Shown here one piece after another: positions 29,381-38,872 of a stretch of DNA of 64,000 bases. The stretch is taken from contig NZ_CP051625.1 of NCBI RefSeq assembly GCF_012844345.1, forward strand, positions 3,596,001-3,660,000, given 5' to 3'. Origin of the DNA: Pseudomonas sp. gcc21 (lineage in GTDB: Bacteria > Pseudomonadota > Gammaproteobacteria > Pseudomonadales > Pseudomonadaceae). A model generated the notes under the pieces. The model was not told where the DNA came from, did no database searches, and saw nothing but the letters and a program-made list of their open reading frames with translations. The position numbers were made by a program, and so were the translations under genes. The first letter of the stretch is position 1. Each line of letters starts with the position of its first letter.

Positions 29381-29932
29381 TCAGGGTGCGCTGGCAGTGG
29401 TCTTGTCCGCTCGGCGCTCCACGCCCAGTTCGCCCAGCGTAGCGGCCATATCCTCGGCTGATGTGGCGGGCTCGACCTCGGTGTCGATTTTCAGGATGCG
29501 CCCGTCTTCGCCGATATAGAAAGTATGCCGCTTGGCGAAGCCCAGCATATGCAGTACTTCATAAGCCTCGGCGACCGATTTGTTTTCATCGCTCAGCAGC
29601 GGGAAATCGGCGCCGGTTTCCGCCGCGAAGCCCTTGTTCTTCGCCAGCGGGTCGACGCTCGCCATGAAGTAAGTTACGTCGTACTCGCGAATGAGATGGC
29701 CGTTTTCCGCGAGAGACTTGCACTCGATTGTGCAGCCGGAAGTGAACGCGCGCGGAAACCAGGCAAGCACTACCGCCTGTTCGCCACGATAGTCAGCCAG
29801 CCGATGTGTTTCGCCATCGGAGCCGGGCAGTGTGAAGTCCGGGGCCATGTCGCCTACTTCCAGCGCGCTCGCCGTTGCGGCAGCCAGACTCAGGCAGGTG
29901 CCCAGCAGCAGTGATGTGACTGATATATTCAT
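29381..29932 (-). CDS. Exported peroxiredoxin (AhpC/TSA, BCP-like)
   Basis: A 183-residue thioredoxin-fold peroxidase with a signal peptide cleaved about A-S-A23. The active site is P60-R-A-F-T64-S-G-C67, with a second cysteine at C71, the spacing of BCP/PrxQ-type enzymes. It should reduce peroxides in the periplasm; the electron donor is not evident. The ATG at 29932 was chosen because it begins the signal peptide and has GGAG/AAAGG upstream. It converges with cynS, 17 bp apart. Confidence 0.88.
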   Translation of the reverse strand: MNISVTSLLLGTCLSLAAATASALEVGDMAPDFTLPGSDGETHRLADYRGEQAVVLAWFPRAFTSGCTIECKSLAENGHLIREYDVTYFMASVDPLAKNKGFAAETGADFPLLSDENKSVAEAYEVLHMLGFAKRHTFYIGEDGRILKIDTEVEPATSAEDMAATLGELGVERRADKTTASAP

Positions 29933-30101
29933 GACCCTTTCTCCTGGACGATTCGGGCAGGCTTCGGGCGTTAACCCGGCCAACCTGAACGAGGGAAGGC
30001 ATCGGTAAACATAGCTCCGGGTGCGCTCACGCGCCACCCGCAGTCGTGACGTAGAGCGCGAAAGGAGCATGCCTGCCCGACGCGGCGGGCCATGCGGATA
30101 C

Positions 30102-31463
30102 TCAGTCGTTTATATCCACGTTCTTGGTTTCCTTGCCGATGACCAGCGCGAGCAAGGTAATGGCTGCCATCGAGGCGAGATAGACGCCCACCAGGAAGGG
30201 GCTGCCATCGCCCAGACTCCATAGCCAAACGGCAATAAAGGGAGCCACTGCGGCGCCCAGGATGGACGATATGTTGTAGGAGATGCCTGAGCCGGTATAA
30301 CGCACATTGGTCGGAAACAGCTCAGGCAGCAATGCCCCCATCGGGCCGAACGTCATACCCATCAGGCTGAAGCCCAGCACCAGCCAGAGCATCACGCCTA
30401 CAAAGCCCATCGACAACAGGGGCACCCATAGCAGAGCGAACAGAATGATCGCCAGCGTCACGACAATCAGTGTTTTGCGTCTGCCCCAGCGGTCGGCCAA
30501 CACGCCGGACAGCAGGGTGAAGATGCCGAAGAACACAACGCCGAAGATCAGCATCAGTACAAAGTCGTTATAGCTGTAGCCGAGACCCGATAGCTGACCT
30601 GGCGCCGGGTCGACCGGCGCCCGGCCATAGCTCAGGGAGAAGGTTGTCATCAGATAGAACAGGACGTAGGTGGCGAGCATGTAGAAGGTGCCAAGGATCA
30701 GCTCGCGCCAGTTTTTGCGTACGACTTCACCCAGTGGCAGCTTGACGACCTTGCCCGAAGACACGGTTTTGGCAAAAGTGGTGCTTTCCACGAGGTTAAG
30801 GCGAATCCACAAGCCAATAATCACCATCACCGCAGAAAACAGGAAGGGGATCCGCCAGCCCCAATCTAGGAAGGCCTCGGATGGACGCGACGGATTATCC
30901 GAGGGCAGCATTGCCGCGACGGCCAAAAACAGACCATTCGCGATGATGAAACCCAGCGGCGCACCCAGCTGGGGAAAGGTGCCAAACAACGCGCGTTTAC
31001 CCGCTGGTGCGTTTTCAGTAGCGACCAGCGCCGCGCCGGACCACTCGCCGCCGATTGCAAAACCCTGCGCCAGGCGAAGGATGACCAGCGCCAGCGGCGC
31101 AAACCAGCCGATGCTGTGATAGGTCGGCAGTAACCCGATGACGAAGGTCGCGATGCCCATCGTCAGCAGGGCGTAAATGAGTGTCGTCTTTCGGCCTACC
31201 TTGTCGCCCAGATGCCCGAAAAACACCGCGCCCAACGGGCGGGCGATCATCGCAGCGCCAAAGATGGCAAAGGACGCCAGCAGGGCGGTCGTTTCATTGC
31301 CTGGCGGAAAGAACAGGTGCGGGAACACCAGCACGGCAGCGGTGGCGTATACGTAGAAGTCGTAGAACTCGATGGTGGTGCCGACCAGGCTTGCCAGCAT
31401 GACACGCGAACGTGAGTTGGCGGGCGCTGGCGCAGTAGCGGTTGTAGCGGTGGCTTCGGACAT
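30102..31463 (-). CDS. MFS transporter, metabolite:proton symporter (MHS) family
   Basis: A 453-residue inner-membrane protein with 12 helices. MFS signature loops are [11 protein letters not shown] after helix 2 and [12 protein letters not shown] after helix 8. The start [15 protein letters not shown] is the MHS mark shared by ProP, ShiA and KgtP. It probably imports a carboxylate, betaine or shikimate-type solute with protons; the substrate is not readable. Confidence 0.92.
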   Translation of the reverse strand: MSEATATTATAPAPANSRSRVMLASLVGTTIEFYDFYVYATAAVLVFPHLFFPPGNETTALLASFAIFGAAMIARPLGAVFFGHLGDKVGRKTTLIYALLTMGIATFVIGLLPTYHSIGWFAPLALVILRLAQGFAIGGEWSGAALVATENAPAGKRALFGTFPQLGAPLGFIIANGLFLAVAAMLPSDNPSRPSEAFLDWGWRIPFLFSAVMVIIGLWIRLNLVESTTFAKTVSSGKVVKLPLGEVVRKNWRELILGTFYMLATYVLFYLMTTFSLSYGRAPVDPAPGQLSGLGYSYNDFVLMLIFGVVFFGIFTLLSGVLADRWGRRKTLIVVTLAIILFALLWVPLLSMGFVGVMLWLVLGFSLMGMTFGPMGALLPELFPTNVRYTGSGISYNISSILGAAVAPFIAVWLWSLGDGSPFLVGVYLASMAAITLLALVIGKETKNVDIND

Positions 31464-31640
31464 GGGCTGCTTGTATCGTGGATGGAAGAAGTGCCGCAGC
31501 GGGAGCGGCGAGGCCGGTCATTATGGCGACGGGCGCTCTGGGGCGCCATTTTTACTGATTAGCGGTGGTATGGGTAGGGCTTGCCCGCACCGCTTGGTCA
31601 AAACCACAGGTGCTGACATCCCGACTGCAATCGGAATTGG

Positions 31641-32603
31641 TCACACGTCCACCAACCCCAGCGTTCCATCTGTGGTTAATCGATAGCGTGCGAAATCCTC
31701 CGCCAGAAATAAACGGCCTGAATAATAAGCAGCCGCCTCGCTGCGGACCTCTTCAATGGATGGGCTGCGCGCCGGATTGGCCTGATAGCGGGCACTGAAA
31801 TGCGTCAGCACCAGATTCGAAATGCCGGCTGACTCGGCGAAGATAGCGACCGCAGCCGCGGTGCTGTGGCCGAAATCGGCTCGGGCATTTTCCGCAACGG
31901 CTTGGGTATAGGTGGCTTCGTGAACCAATACCTGAGCCCCTTCGCAGGCCTGCGCCAGAAGTGCCGGTGTGTCGTTGTCGCCGCCCACGACGATGCGTCG
32001 GGGCGTACGGTTGAACAGCATATAGTTATCGCTGAGTAGCGTGCGGCCTTCGTATTCGACGTCCGATCCGCGCGCCAGCTGACCCCAGAGCGGCCCGCGG
32101 GGTATGCCGTCGGCATCCAGTTTGCCGGTGTTCAGCTGTGGATCAGGTCTGGCTTCGGTGAAGCGATAACCGTAGGAGGGCACGCGATGCGAAAGGGGCA
32201 CGGATTCGACGCGCAGATTGTTGTTACGCCATTCACCGAGGGTTTCAGTGGCGTGGAATATCAGTTCGAAGGGCAGGTAGGTCTGACTCATGCGCAATGT
32301 CATCGCAATCCATTGCTCTATGCCTTCCGGTGCAATGATTGCCAGGGGCTGGGTTCTGCCGGACATGCCAGCACTGGCCAGCAAGCCGGGCAGGCCATAG
32401 CAGTGATCGCCATGCACGTGGGTAATGAAAATGGCGCGCAGAGAATGCACCGAAAGCGGCGTGCGCAGGAGCTGGTGCTGGGTGGCCTCGCCACAGTCGA
32501 TCAGGTACCAGTTTTTTCCGGTCGCTTCAGTCAGTGCCAACCCACTGACATTCCGCGAGCGGGTGGGCGTGCCGGATGAAGTGCCGAGAAATAACAGATC
32601 CAA
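31641..32603 (-). CDS. rnz: Ribonuclease Z
   Basis: A 320-residue metallo-beta-lactamase fold nuclease with the zinc motif H62-V-H64-G-D66-H67 and the RNase Z opening [13 protein letters not shown]. Later ligands lie in [11 protein letters not shown] and F-G-H-S-T. The enzyme trims tRNA 3' ends; in bacteria whose tRNA genes encode CCA its role is auxiliary. Length fits the short form. Confidence 0.92.
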   Translation of the reverse strand: MDLLFLGTSSGTPTRSRNVSGLALTEATGKNWYLIDCGEATQHQLLRTPLSVHSLRAIFITHVHGDHCYGLPGLLASAGMSGRTQPLAIIAPEGIEQWIAMTLRMSQTYLPFELIFHATETLGEWRNNNLRVESVPLSHRVPSYGYRFTEARPDPQLNTGKLDADGIPRGPLWGQLARGSDVEYEGRTLLSDNYMLFNRTPRRIVVGGDNDTPALLAQACEGAQVLVHEATYTQAVAENARADFGHSTAAAVAIFAESAGISNLVLTHFSARYQANPARSPSIEEVRSEAAAYYSGRLFLAEDFARYRLTTDGTLGLVDV

Positions 32604-32784
32604 GCGAGGGCTCCCGATAGCGCAGCGACTCGAGCAGTTGCGCCGCTTCGTCGCAGTTATACGATGCTCGTGCTGACCACTCTAGCGCCTCCGCCCCACA
32701 CCCTGCTACAGGAGGTTAGCGCGACGCTTGAGGGGATGGTCGTCTGTGCAGGCAGGCGCCTGAAATCGCTGCCATAGTATCCTT

Positions 32785-33555
32785 ATGACTCGCGCAACTT
32801 TTCGCTTCTATGCCCGGCTGAATCACTTTCTTCCTCCTGATTGCAGGGGGCGCGCATGCGAGGTCACCTGTGCCGAGCAGTCAACAATCAAGCACATGAT
32901 TGAGGCGCTCGGCGTACCGCATACCGAAGTCGTTTTGATTCTGGCCAACGGAGAGCCAGCGGGGCTGGGTCGGATGCTCGAGGATGGCGACCGGATCGCG
33001 CTTTATCCTAAGTTCGAGACGCTGGATGTCGCTGACATCAGCGTAAGTGCAGAGCGGCTGCCTGGTGCGCCACGCTTTGTGGCCGATTCGCACCTTGGCG
33101 GGCTGGCCAGGATGTTGCGCATGGCCGGGTTCGATACGCTGTACGACAATCACTATGCCGATGCGGCAATTGTCGAGCTGGCCAGCGCGGAGCAGCGCAC
33201 CCTGCTGACCCGCGATCGCGAGCTGCTCAAGCGGCGGGCCGTCGCCCATGGCTGCTTCGTGCATGCTATGAAACCCGCGGCGCAGTTGAAGGAGCTATAT
33301 GAGCGGCTCGACTTGGCCTCCAGCGCCCGGCCGTTCACGCTATGCATGGACTGCAACAGGCCGCTGCGAAGCATTGCAAAACAGGCAGTACTACACCGTC
33401 TCCCGCCGCGTGTGCGGGAGCGTCACGAGCACTTTTTTACCTGTGAGCAGTGCGGGCGCGTGTTCTGGGAGGGGACCCACTGGCAGGCCATGCGCCAGGT
33501 ATTGGAGGGGTTATCAGCGCATTATCAGAGCGGCAGGCGCGCCGCTCGGGAGTGA
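32785..33555 (+). CDS. Ubiquitin-like / Mut7-C RNase domain fusion
   Basis: A 256-residue two-domain protein. Residues 1 to about 85 are a beta-grasp (MoaD/ThiS-like) domain without a terminal G-G. About residues 95-230 are a Mut7-C domain: a PIN-like fold with D101, D121 and T-R-D144-R-E-L as likely metal ligands, then a zinc ribbon C187-x-x-C190...C220-x-x-C223. Mut7-C proteins are predicted RNases related to toxins and RNA decay factors. The fusion suggests a protein-interaction platform. It is divergent from rnz across 181 bp. Confidence 0.88.
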   Translation: MTRATFRFYARLNHFLPPDCRGRACEVTCAEQSTIKHMIEALGVPHTEVVLILANGEPAGLGRMLEDGDRIALYPKFETLDVADISVSAERLPGAPRFVADSHLGGLARMLRMAGFDTLYDNHYADAAIVELASAEQRTLLTRDRELLKRRAVAHGCFVHAMKPAAQLKELYERLDLASSARPFTLCMDCNRPLRSIAKQAVLHRLPPRVRERHEHFFTCEQCGRVFWEGTHWQAMRQVLEGLSAHYQSGRRAARE

Positions 33556-33570
33556 TTAAGGGTAAGACGT

Positions 33571-34068
33571 TCAGGCTTTTTTAGGTGGTTTGGGCAACAG
33601 AACGAGCCGCGTACCCGAGGCAATATCCTGCCAGCTGCGTCCATCCTTGTTCCACAGCGCCCAGAGCACACCCACGCCGCCGCACAGCCATGCGGGAATG
33701 GCGACCAGAAAACGGATGACTGCCTGTTTCCACGTAATCGAAAGCCCGCCTGGCTGCTGTACCCTCAAGCGCCACACCTGCATGCCGAGGGTCTGGCCCT
33801 TGAGCGTCCAGAACAGGCCGAAGAAAGCCAGCAGGCTCAGCAGGATGATTGCGCTCAGGACCGGGTCCTGATCCAGCGCACCGGATTCGGCCATGCCCTG
33901 CAGGGTTTCAGCGCCGTACACCTGACGCAGAATGCCCTGCTGATAGATCAGGGTAAGCACCATGACCATCGCCAGGCCCAGCAAAAAATCATAGAAGGTG
34001 CTGGCTATACGCCGTAGCAAACCAGGCGCCGGATAATCTCCAGCGGGTAACAACTGCTTGACCGCCAT
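33571..34068 (-). CDS. RDD family membrane protein
   Basis: A 165-residue protein opening with A-P-G-L-L-R-R-I-A-S-T-F-Y-D, the RDD signature region. About three transmembrane helices and the block K-G-Q-T-L-G-M-Q-V-W-R-L-R-V follow. RDD proteins are small inner-membrane proteins, some linked to ion exchange; the role here is unknown. It is about 15 bp after the convergent Mut7-C gene. Confidence 0.88.
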   Translation of the reverse strand: MAVKQLLPAGDYPAPGLLRRIASTFYDFLLGLAMVMVLTLIYQQGILRQVYGAETLQGMAESGALDQDPVLSAIILLSLLAFFGLFWTLKGQTLGMQVWRLRVQQPGGLSITWKQAVIRFLVAIPAWLCGGVGVLWALWNKDGRSWQDIASGTRLVLLPKPPKKA

Positions 34069-34085
34069 GCGGACTCCGTTTCTGG

Positions 34086-34421
34086 TTACCGCCGGCTTAA
34101 CGGCTGGCGCTCAAAGGAGACACCGGCAAGGCCTTGCTGCATCAAGGCGCGGATATTGGCATGGCTGTCGCCATCGGGATCAGCCAGTACCGAGCGGTAA
34201 TGCTCGGCAAAGCACTGCAGGGCCTGTTCATCGCTCAGACCCATATCCAGCGCCATGGCCAGTACCTTGCACGAGCCCTGATTCTGCTCGGCAGTGTTGT
34301 GAACAGCGCCGTTATCAAAGGCGCTGGGCTGGTAGTCGTAATGCTCGTCGATAAACGCGAGGGTGTCGGCAAACTGATGCTGCGGTGTGCCGAGCTGTGC
34401 TAGAAAACCTGCCGGAGTCAT
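34086..34421 (-). CDS. HopJ family protein
   Basis: A 111-residue protein of the HopJ family (F-A-D-T-L-A-F-I-D-E-H-Y-D-Y-Q-P-S-A-F-D-N-G, then G-S-C-K-V-L-A-M-A-L). HopJ was named as a type III effector, but homologues are common in bacteria without a type III system, as appears here, so a housekeeping role is more likely. ATG at 34421 overlaps the stop of the upstream DUF1244 gene by 4 bases. Confidence 0.9.
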   Translation of the reverse strand: MTPAGFLAQLGTPQHQFADTLAFIDEHYDYQPSAFDNGAVHNTAEQNQGSCKVLAMALDMGLSDEQALQCFAEHYRSVLADPDGDSHANIRALMQQGLAGVSFERQPLSRR

Positions 34422-34717
34422 GCCTGGTCCTGTTTTGACTGGTCGAATGCGGCCTGCTGGGCGGGCGTCGCGTCCTTCTGATACTTGGCTTTCCACTCGG
34501 CATAGGGCATGCCGTAGATGGCCTCGCGTGCTTCGTCGGGCGTGATGGATATATCCATATCGTCGGCGGCGTTCTTGTACCACTTGGCAAGACAGTTGCG
34601 GCAGAACCCGGCCAGATTCATCAGGTCGATGTTCTGTACATCCTTGCGGCTGCTCAGATGGCTCACCAGATTGCGGAAAGCTGCGGCTTCTACTTCGAGG
34701 CGCTCTTGCTTCGTCAT
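34418..34717 (-). CDS. DUF1244 family protein
   Basis: A 99-residue protein with the DUF1244 core L-M-N-L-A-G-F-C-R-N-C-L-A-K-W-Y, and the C-x-x-C at 39-42 as a possible metal or redox site. E-A-R-E-A-I-Y-G-M-P-Y-A-E-W-K follows. The function is unknown. It is translationally coupled to the HopJ gene; the pair follows the pterin operon on the same strand. Confidence 0.9.
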   Translation of the reverse strand: MTKQERLEVEAAAFRNLVSHLSSRKDVQNIDLMNLAGFCRNCLAKWYKNAADDMDISITPDEAREAIYGMPYAEWKAKYQKDATPAQQAAFDQSKQDQA

Positions 34718-34840
34718 GGTTCTACTCCGGATGGGGTCAGGGCGTGCTTGCTCGGATGATACTGACGGACTGTGCGGTCAGCAATCACTCGCCAGCGCTT
34801 CTTGGGAGGCGTCGAACGAGGCCCCGTCCGTTACGGCTGC

Positions 34841-35215
34841 CTATTCCCTGTTGGCGCTGAGCGTAATCGAAACCGACTCGGCAAAGCGTAGCGCATGCGG
34901 CTTGTCGACCTCCACTTCGGCGTACTGTACCTGCGGATACTGCATAACGATATCCAGCAGCTCCTGCGTCAGACGCTCGAGCAAGGCGAAGCGGTTTTCC
35001 TCGACATGGCTGATCAGCGCCTTGGTAACGGTGCGGTAGTTCAACGCGTGCTCGATCTCGTTGACCTGCACGGCACTGACAGCCGGGTAGAGGATCGTGA
35101 CGTTGACCACGACATCCTGCCGGTTGCGTATTTCTTCGTCGTTGATACCGATGAATGTACGCAGGCGCAGGTCCTTGATGCGGATGCGCGCCTGGCCGGG
35201 CGTTAGGCTGTGCAT
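34841..35215 (-). CDS. folX: Dihydroneopterin triphosphate 2'-epimerase
   Basis: A 124-residue tunnelling-fold enzyme. [16 protein letters not shown] opens the fold, [10 protein letters not shown] near residue 57 and [10 protein letters not shown] near residue 76 form the active site. [11 protein letters not shown] follows. The sequence is closer to FolX than FolB, and the neighbours folE and folM support that. It epimerises dihydroneopterin triphosphate towards monapterin. It starts 4 bp after the folE stop. Confidence 0.92.
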   Translation of the reverse strand: MHSLTPGQARIRIKDLRLRTFIGINDEEIRNRQDVVVNVTILYPAVSAVQVNEIEHALNYRTVTKALISHVEENRFALLERLTQELLDIVMQYPQVQYAEVEVDKPHALRFAESVSITLSANRE

Positions 35216-35219
35216 AACC

Positions 35220-35777
35220 TTACCTCGCGATCAGTTGCAGGAATTCCTGGCGGGTTGTCCCGGAGCTGCGGAAGGAGCCGAGCATCACGGAGGTATGCAT
35301 GGAGGAGTTCTGCTTCTCCACGCCTCGCATCATCATGCACATGTGCTTGGCTTCAATAACGACCGCGACTCCGGCGGCGTTGGTGACGCTCTGCAGGGCA
35401 TCGGCAATCTCCCGGGTGAGGTTTTCCTGAATCTGCAACCGGCGCGCATACATGTCGACGATACGCGCGACTTTGGACAGGCCGATCACCTTGCCAGTGG
35501 GCATGTAGGCCACGTGCGCTTTGCCGATGAACGGCAGCATGTGGTGCTCACACATCGAATACAGCTCGATATCCTTCACGATGACCATCTCATCGTTGTT
35601 GGATTCGAACAGGGCGCCGTTAACAATCTCATCGAGGGACTGTTCGTAGCCGCGGCAGAGGAACTGCATCGCCTTGGCTGCACGCTGGGGGGTGCCTTTC
35701 AATCCGCCGCGCTGGGGATCTTCGCCCAGGTTAGTGAGGATCTCGTGGTAGTTCTGTGTCAGTTTTTCGAGGCTCAT
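35220..35777 (-). CDS. folE: GTP cyclohydrolase I
   Basis: A 185-residue FolE with zinc ligands C76, H79 and C147 in M-C-E-H-H-M-L-P and H-M-C-M-M-M-R-G-V. It makes dihydroneopterin triphosphate from GTP, the first pterin step. The frame also allows a GTG start at 35795, directly after the folM stop codon, but the ATG at 35777 gives the usual N-terminus. As part of folM-folE-folX it probably serves tetrahydromonapterin rather than general folate. Confidence 0.95.
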   Translation of the reverse strand: MSLEKLTQNYHEILTNLGEDPQRGGLKGTPQRAAKAMQFLCRGYEQSLDEIVNGALFESNNDEMVIVKDIELYSMCEHHMLPFIGKAHVAYMPTGKVIGLSKVARIVDMYARRLQIQENLTREIADALQSVTNAAGVAVVIEAKHMCMMMRGVEKQNSSMHTSVMLGSFRSSGTTRQEFLQLIAR

Positions 35778-35795
35778 CGAGGTGCTCTCATTCAC

Positions 35796-36494
35796 TCATT
35801 TGAGGTGCCTGCCGCCATTCAGCTGCAGACAGGTACCGGTTGTATAGGGGGCGTCCATCAGGTAGCGGACGGACTGATACACCACGTCGGGTCCGGGCTC
35901 GATACCCAGGGCAGATTTGCCCAGGGCTTTGGCGCGGTACGCTGCGTCGTCGTGCTGGTTGAACATGATCAGCGCCGGTGCAATCGAATTGACCTTGATG
36001 TCCGGTGCCAGCCGTGCGGCAAAGGACAGCGTCAATGACTCCAGCCCTGCCTTACTCGCGCAGTAGGCAGTGTGCTTGGCGCTGCCGCGGCGTACTACGT
36101 CATCAGTTATATGAATAATGTCGGCAGGCTTGCCGGCTTCGAACAGGCTGGCACAGGCGTTATTCAGCATATACGGCGCCTGCATATGCACCATGAACAT
36201 CTGCTCCAGCGCGTCGGGCTGATCATCGCCAAGCCACAGCGAGGCGTTGTGGATCAGCGCCCGCAGTCGGATCTGACGCGTTGTCAGTTCATCGATAAAC
36301 GCCTGAATGCCGTTACGCGTGGAGAAGTCCGCCTGGATGACCTCGATTCCCTGCAAGGGAGTCGTCTGCCATTCCGGACGCAAATGGCGACAGGTGATGA
36401 TCACATGGAAGCCGTCCTCGACCAGCCGCCTCGCGCAGTGCAGGCCGATCCGTTGCGCGCCTCCTGTGATAACAACAGTTGCCCTGTTGCTCAT
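35796..36494 (-). CDS. folM: Dihydromonapterin reductase
   Basis: A 232-residue SDR with T-G-G-A-Q-R-I-G at 10-17, N-A-S at 83-85 and catalytic Y144-C-A-S-K148. It ends L-Q-L-N-G-G-R-H-L-K as FolM does. It reduces dihydromonapterin to the tetrahydro form, the cofactor of phenylalanine hydroxylase in Pseudomonas. The ATG at 36494 is preceded by GGGAGAG. It is the first gene of the folM-folE-folX operon. Confidence 0.93.
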   Translation of the reverse strand: MSNRATVVITGGAQRIGLHCARRLVEDGFHVIITCRHLRPEWQTTPLQGIEVIQADFSTRNGIQAFIDELTTRQIRLRALIHNASLWLGDDQPDALEQMFMVHMQAPYMLNNACASLFEAGKPADIIHITDDVVRRGSAKHTAYCASKAGLESLTLSFAARLAPDIKVNSIAPALIMFNQHDDAAYRAKALGKSALGIEPGPDVVYQSVRYLMDAPYTTGTCLQLNGGRHLK

Positions 36495-36594
36495 TGCCGT
36501 CTCTCCCTGCTGTGCATCGGCTACGCCGGTGTCGCTGGTCATTACATCGGCCGGGGATATTACCATGCCTTGTCCGGAAGGGCTGATGCGACGA

Positions 36595-36760
36595 GGGAGC
36601 CTTTGAATAACTACTGCGCTCGGCCATGCTGCGTTGAAATCCTCCTCAAAATGCTCATTTACAACACGTAAACTCCGCTTTTTCGTCGGATTTCGCCTTG
36701 CCTGACCTTCGCTCGCTACGTTCTTCAGAGGCTCCCGAGGTGCTATTTCCGGCATAATGC
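36595..36760. repeat. Structured intergenic sequence between folM and flavodoxin
   Basis: GAAATCC at 36636-36642 and GGATTTC at 36688-36694 are inverted arms, enclosing a small hairpin TTTAC-AACAC-GTAAA (36658-36672). The wording of this stretch resembles intergenic repeats I associate with Pseudomonas genomes; that is memory, not a search. The divergent promoters of folM and the flavodoxin gene must lie here too. Confidence 0.45.
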
Positions 36761-36789
36761 CCGTTTTCCATAAAGCGACAGGGGGAGCG

Positions 36790-37245
36790 ATGCACCTGGG
36801 GATAATAAGCGGTTCGGTTTTCGGCACGGCAGATCTGGTTGCCGATGAAGCAGCCACACACTGTGAAGCAGCCGGGCTGCAGGTAACCCGCATCAAACAA
36901 CCGACGGTCGACACGCTGGTTGGCGCCGCGGTGGATGCGCTGCTGGTTGTCTGCTCGACCACTGGCATGGGCGAAATTCCCGACAGCCTGATGCCGTTCT
37001 ACCTGGAAATGCAGGAGCGCTTTCCGTTATTGACGGGTGTGCCTTTTGGCGTGATTGCTCTGGGCGACGCTGGCTACGGTGATACCTTCTGCCAGGGCGG
37101 TCAGCAGGTTCGGGAGTTGTTGCAGGAGTTACAGGCCAGTGAGGCGATTGCAATGCTGGAGCTGGACGCCAGCGAGACCGTCACACCCGAGACCGACGCT
37201 TTGCCCTGGCTGGATGAGTTTATCAGCCACCTGAAAAGCGCCTGA
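36790..37245 (+). CDS. Flavodoxin (MioC-like)
   Basis: A 151-residue flavodoxin fold with S-G-S-V-F-G-T-A near residue 7 for the FMN phosphate. C-S-T-T-G-M-G-E-I-P-D near residue 56 and L-G-D-A-G-Y-G-D-T-F-C near residue 97 are the FMN loops. MioC is the closest named relative. In enterics it can donate electrons to biotin synthase, and the window carries bioB, but no link is shown. ATG at 36790 with GGGGGAG upstream. Confidence 0.88.
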   Translation: MHLGIISGSVFGTADLVADEAATHCEAAGLQVTRIKQPTVDTLVGAAVDALLVVCSTTGMGEIPDSLMPFYLEMQERFPLLTGVPFGVIALGDAGYGDTFCQGGQQVRELLQELQASEAIAMLELDASETVTPETDALPWLDEFISHLKSA

Positions 37246-37253
37246 CAGGCGCT
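37237..37253 (-). terminator. Bidirectional terminator between flavodoxin and Crp/Fnr genes
   Basis: AGCGCCT-GAC-AGGCGCT overlaps the stop codons of both convergent genes. On the minus strand it is followed by TTTT, so it mainly ends the regulator transcript. Confidence 0.65.
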
Positions 37254-38010
37254 ATTCGATTTCTTGCAGCGTAGCGCTGCCGACCGCCAGCCGGGTCAGC
37301 GCGGGTTCGTCAAGAATCACGATCTCGCCGTACTTGATTTGCAGCCAGCCCGCCTGTTCCAGACGTTTGAGCAGCTTGTTGATGCTCTGGCGCGAGCTGT
37401 TGAGCATCAATCCGAGCGCCTCCTGTGATAACTGGATCGAGGGTAGCGCTTCGTCGTTTCGGGTCTCGCCATAGGCATGCGCATGGGTCAGCAGTCGCTT
37501 GGCCAGTCGCGCGGGCAAGGGCAGCAAAGCACTGTCTTCCAGCATGCTGAATGACAGCCGCAGCCGCCGGCATAACAGCCGCATGAAGTGCGGATACAAC
37601 TCCGGCCGCCGTTCGAGCAGTTGATGAAAACCCTGGCGCGGAATCATCAGTAGCTCCGTGGTTCCGCTGGCGTGTGCATCGTGGGTTCTTGGAAGGCCAT
37701 CGAACAGCGATATCTCGCCAAACCAGCTGCCGGGACTGAGTACCGTCAACAAGGCTTCGCGGCCATCGGCGCCGGTGCTGCTGATTCTCACCGCGCCGGA
37801 AATGACACCATAGAGCCCGTCCGGGGGATCATCCTTGGCATGCAGGCGTTCGCCGTCACCAAGTGTGCGCACGCGGGCCAGACCGAGCATGTCTCCCAGG
37901 CCGTCGGCGGGCAGTTCGCGCAGCCAACGGTTGCGCTGTATCAGGGATTCATAGCGGCCAGCTGCGCCGCCAGACACTGTCGTCCGCCTGACAGTTCTCT
38001 TTCCTGCCAC
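37252..38010 (-). CDS. Crp/Fnr family transcriptional regulator
   Basis: A 252-residue regulator with an N-terminal cyclic-nucleotide-binding fold (G-S-W-F-G-E-I-S-L-F-D-G-L-P-R-T near residue 93) and a C-terminal winged helix (L-S-Q-E-A-L-G-L-M-L-N-S-S-R-Q-S-I-N-K-L-L-K-R-L). It lacks the N-terminal cysteine cluster of ANR/FNR, so it is not an oxygen sensor of that type. GTG at 38010 is the first codon; the N-terminal 20 residues look non-conserved, so a later start is possible. Confidence 0.9.
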   Translation of the reverse strand: MAGKRTVRRTTVSGGAAGRYESLIQRNRWLRELPADGLGDMLGLARVRTLGDGERLHAKDDPPDGLYGVISGAVRISSTGADGREALLTVLSPGSWFGEISLFDGLPRTHDAHASGTTELLMIPRQGFHQLLERRPELYPHFMRLLCRRLRLSFSMLEDSALLPLPARLAKRLLTHAHAYGETRNDEALPSIQLSQEALGLMLNSSRQSINKLLKRLEQAGWLQIKYGEIVILDEPALTRLAVGSATLQEIE

Positions 38011-38098
38011 CCTCTAGACTCCTGCTACTGTTAATCATCGCGAGTATGCCGCAAGACGCCGTTCGGCGCCCGGCTTCTATGAACAAGAGGAACGATTC

Positions 38099-38872
38099 AT
38101 GAATGCAATCCAGTCCCTTCAGAGCCTTGATGTAAAATCGCAGGTCAGCGCCGAAGAGTGGCAAACGCGGGTAGATCTTGCGGCATGTTACCGGTTGATT
38201 GCCATGTATGGCTGGGATGATGTGGTGTTCACCCACGTCTCGGCAAAGATCCCAGGCACCGAGCATTTTCTGATCAACCCCTACGGGCTGATGTTCGAGG
38301 AAATTACTGCCTCCAGCCTGGTGAAGATTGATCTGCAGGGTAACAAGCTGATGGAGTCGCCCTTCGAGATCAACCCGGCCGGCTTTACGATCCACAGCGC
38401 CGTACATGAAGCGCGGCACGACGCCGGGTGCGTCCTGCATACTCATACGCCGGAGGGCGTCGGTGTCTCCTGCCAGAAGGAAGGCATCCTGCCGATTTCG
38501 CAGCAGGCACTGTTTGTTCTGTGCAGTCTGGCCTACCACGATTACGAGGGCGTCGCGCTGAACGAAGACGAGAAGAGCAGGCTGCAGGCCCACCTCGGCC
38601 GCGCCAACAACCTGGTGCTGCGCAATCACGGTCTGTTGACCTGCGGCCGCCGCATCTCCGATGCTTTCCTGACCATGTACACGCTGCAGCGGTGTTGTGA
38701 AATTCAGGTCGCCGCGCAGGCTGGTGGCAGTGAACTGACCACTATCTCGCAGACCATTCTCAACGGCGCGGTGGAAAGCATGCGCAAGGTCACCCGTGGC
38801 GCCGGCAGCGGCATTGCCTGGCCTGCCTTGCTGCGCAAGATCCAGCGCGTTAATCCGGGGTTCGATGTTTGA
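38099..38872 (+). CDS. Class II aldolase/adducin family protein
   Basis: A 257-residue protein with the zinc-site block V-L-H-T-H-T-P-E-G near residue 117, a further histidine in L-R-N-H-G-L-L-T near residue 181, and an N-terminal N-P-Y-G-L-M-F-E-E-I. The family covers fuculose- and rhamnulose-phosphate aldolases and many uncharacterised members in Proteobacteria of this adducin-like subtype. The last 4 bases overlap the following hydrolase, so the two are coupled. Confidence 0.88.
   Translation: MNAIQSLQSLDVKSQVSAEEWQTRVDLAACYRLIAMYGWDDVVFTHVSAKIPGTEHFLINPYGLMFEEITASSLVKIDLQGNKLMESPFEINPAGFTIHSAVHEARHDAGCVLHTHTPEGVGVSCQKEGILPISQQALFVLCSLAYHDYEGVALNEDEKSRLQAHLGRANNLVLRNHGLLTCGRRISDAFLTMYTLQRCCEIQVAAQAGGSELTTISQTILNGAVESMRKVTRGAGSGIAWPALLRKIQRVNPGFDV

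Noticed and set aside
34086..34421. Type III secretion effector (HopJ) as evidence of a secretion system
   Set aside because: No secretion or chaperone genes nearby; the family is common in bacteria without type III systems.
35097..36038. 313-codon plus-strand frame across folX, folE and folM
   Set aside because: Antisense to three confirmed genes; the product has no family features and arises from codon bias.
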